This document shows, piece by piece, positions 5,968 through 6,014 of a stretch of DNA of 6,014 nucleotides. The stretch is from positions 1 through 6,014 of the forward strand of contig JBLIIR010000062.1 in NCBI GenBank assembly GCA_047635255.1. Direction: 5' to 3'. Below the pieces are notes generated by a model. The model ran no database searches and was not told the origin of the DNA. It saw nothing but the letters and a program-made list of their open reading frames with translations. The DNA comes from Porticoccus sp047635255 (GTDB taxonomy: Bacteria > Pseudomonadota > Gammaproteobacteria > Pseudomonadales > Porticoccaceae). How positions within the stretch are numbered: the first letter of the stretch is position 1; each line of letters begins with the position of its first letter. The translations under genes and the position numbers were made by a program.

Positions 5968-6014
5968 ATGTGTGGAATTGTCGGAATTTATGGAAAAACA
6001 GACGTAAAGCTCAA
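5968..6014 (+). CDS. purF: Amidophosphoribosyltransferase, first 15 codons (3' end outside window)
   Basis: The visible residues are MCGIVGIYGKTDVKL. Cys2, exposed after removal of Met, is the N-terminal nucleophile of class II glutamine amidotransferases. PurF transfers the glutamine amide nitrogen to PRPP, giving phosphoribosylamine, the first committed step of purine synthesis. GlmS and other class II enzymes begin similarly, but position directly after cvpA and the MCGIVGIxGK pattern favour PurF. A purine-rich AAGAGG (5951-5956) lies 11 bases before the ATG. The gap to cvpA is 50 bases. The frame is open to the right edge. No PurR-like operator is recognisable here. Confidence 0.88.
   Translation, partial: MCGIVGIYGKTDVKL

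Overview
The window is a compact stretch of bacterial chromosome. All genes are on the + strand and encode housekeeping functions. The order is trpF (3' part) - trpB - trpA - accD - folC - dedD-like SPOR gene - cvpA - purF (first 15 codons). This order, and the protein motifs, point to a proteobacterium, most likely gammaproteobacterial. The accD-folC-dedD-cvpA-purF block is typical of Gamma- and Betaproteobacteria, and trpFBA placed directly upstream of accD is seen in betaproteobacteria and in Xanthomonas-like gammaproteobacteria. By eye the GC content is in the low 40s percent and the gaps are short. That would fit a streamlined, possibly aquatic gammaproteobacterium, but the genus cannot be told from this sequence.

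Positions 2-2485 hold the last steps of tryptophan synthesis: phosphoribosylanthranilate isomerase (cut by the window edge), then the tryptophan synthase beta and alpha subunits. The usually tight trpB-trpA junction is here a 70-base gap that contains a 7-bp inverted repeat and a promoter-like pair of hexamers. Positions 2525-4778 hold accD (malonyl-CoA formation for fatty acid synthesis) and folC (folate polyglutamylation), which overlap by about 23 bases. Positions 4817-5917 hold two membrane proteins, a short DedD-like SPOR protein and CvpA. The window ends just inside purF, the first committed step of purine synthesis.

The genes probably form one or a few co-transcribed units, since gaps are 38-81 bases and no convincing intrinsic terminator is visible. 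The pathways share growth-linked inputs (PRPP-derived intermediates, serine, acetyl-CoA, folate, glutamine) rather than forming one pathway.

No mobile element, CRISPR array, RNA gene or defence-like system was found, and I see no undescribed system. The points worth a second look are small: Glu instead of the canonical catalytic Asp60 in TrpA, the trpB-trpA gap, an insertion in FolC, and a Cys-Cys pair in a conserved TrpB loop.
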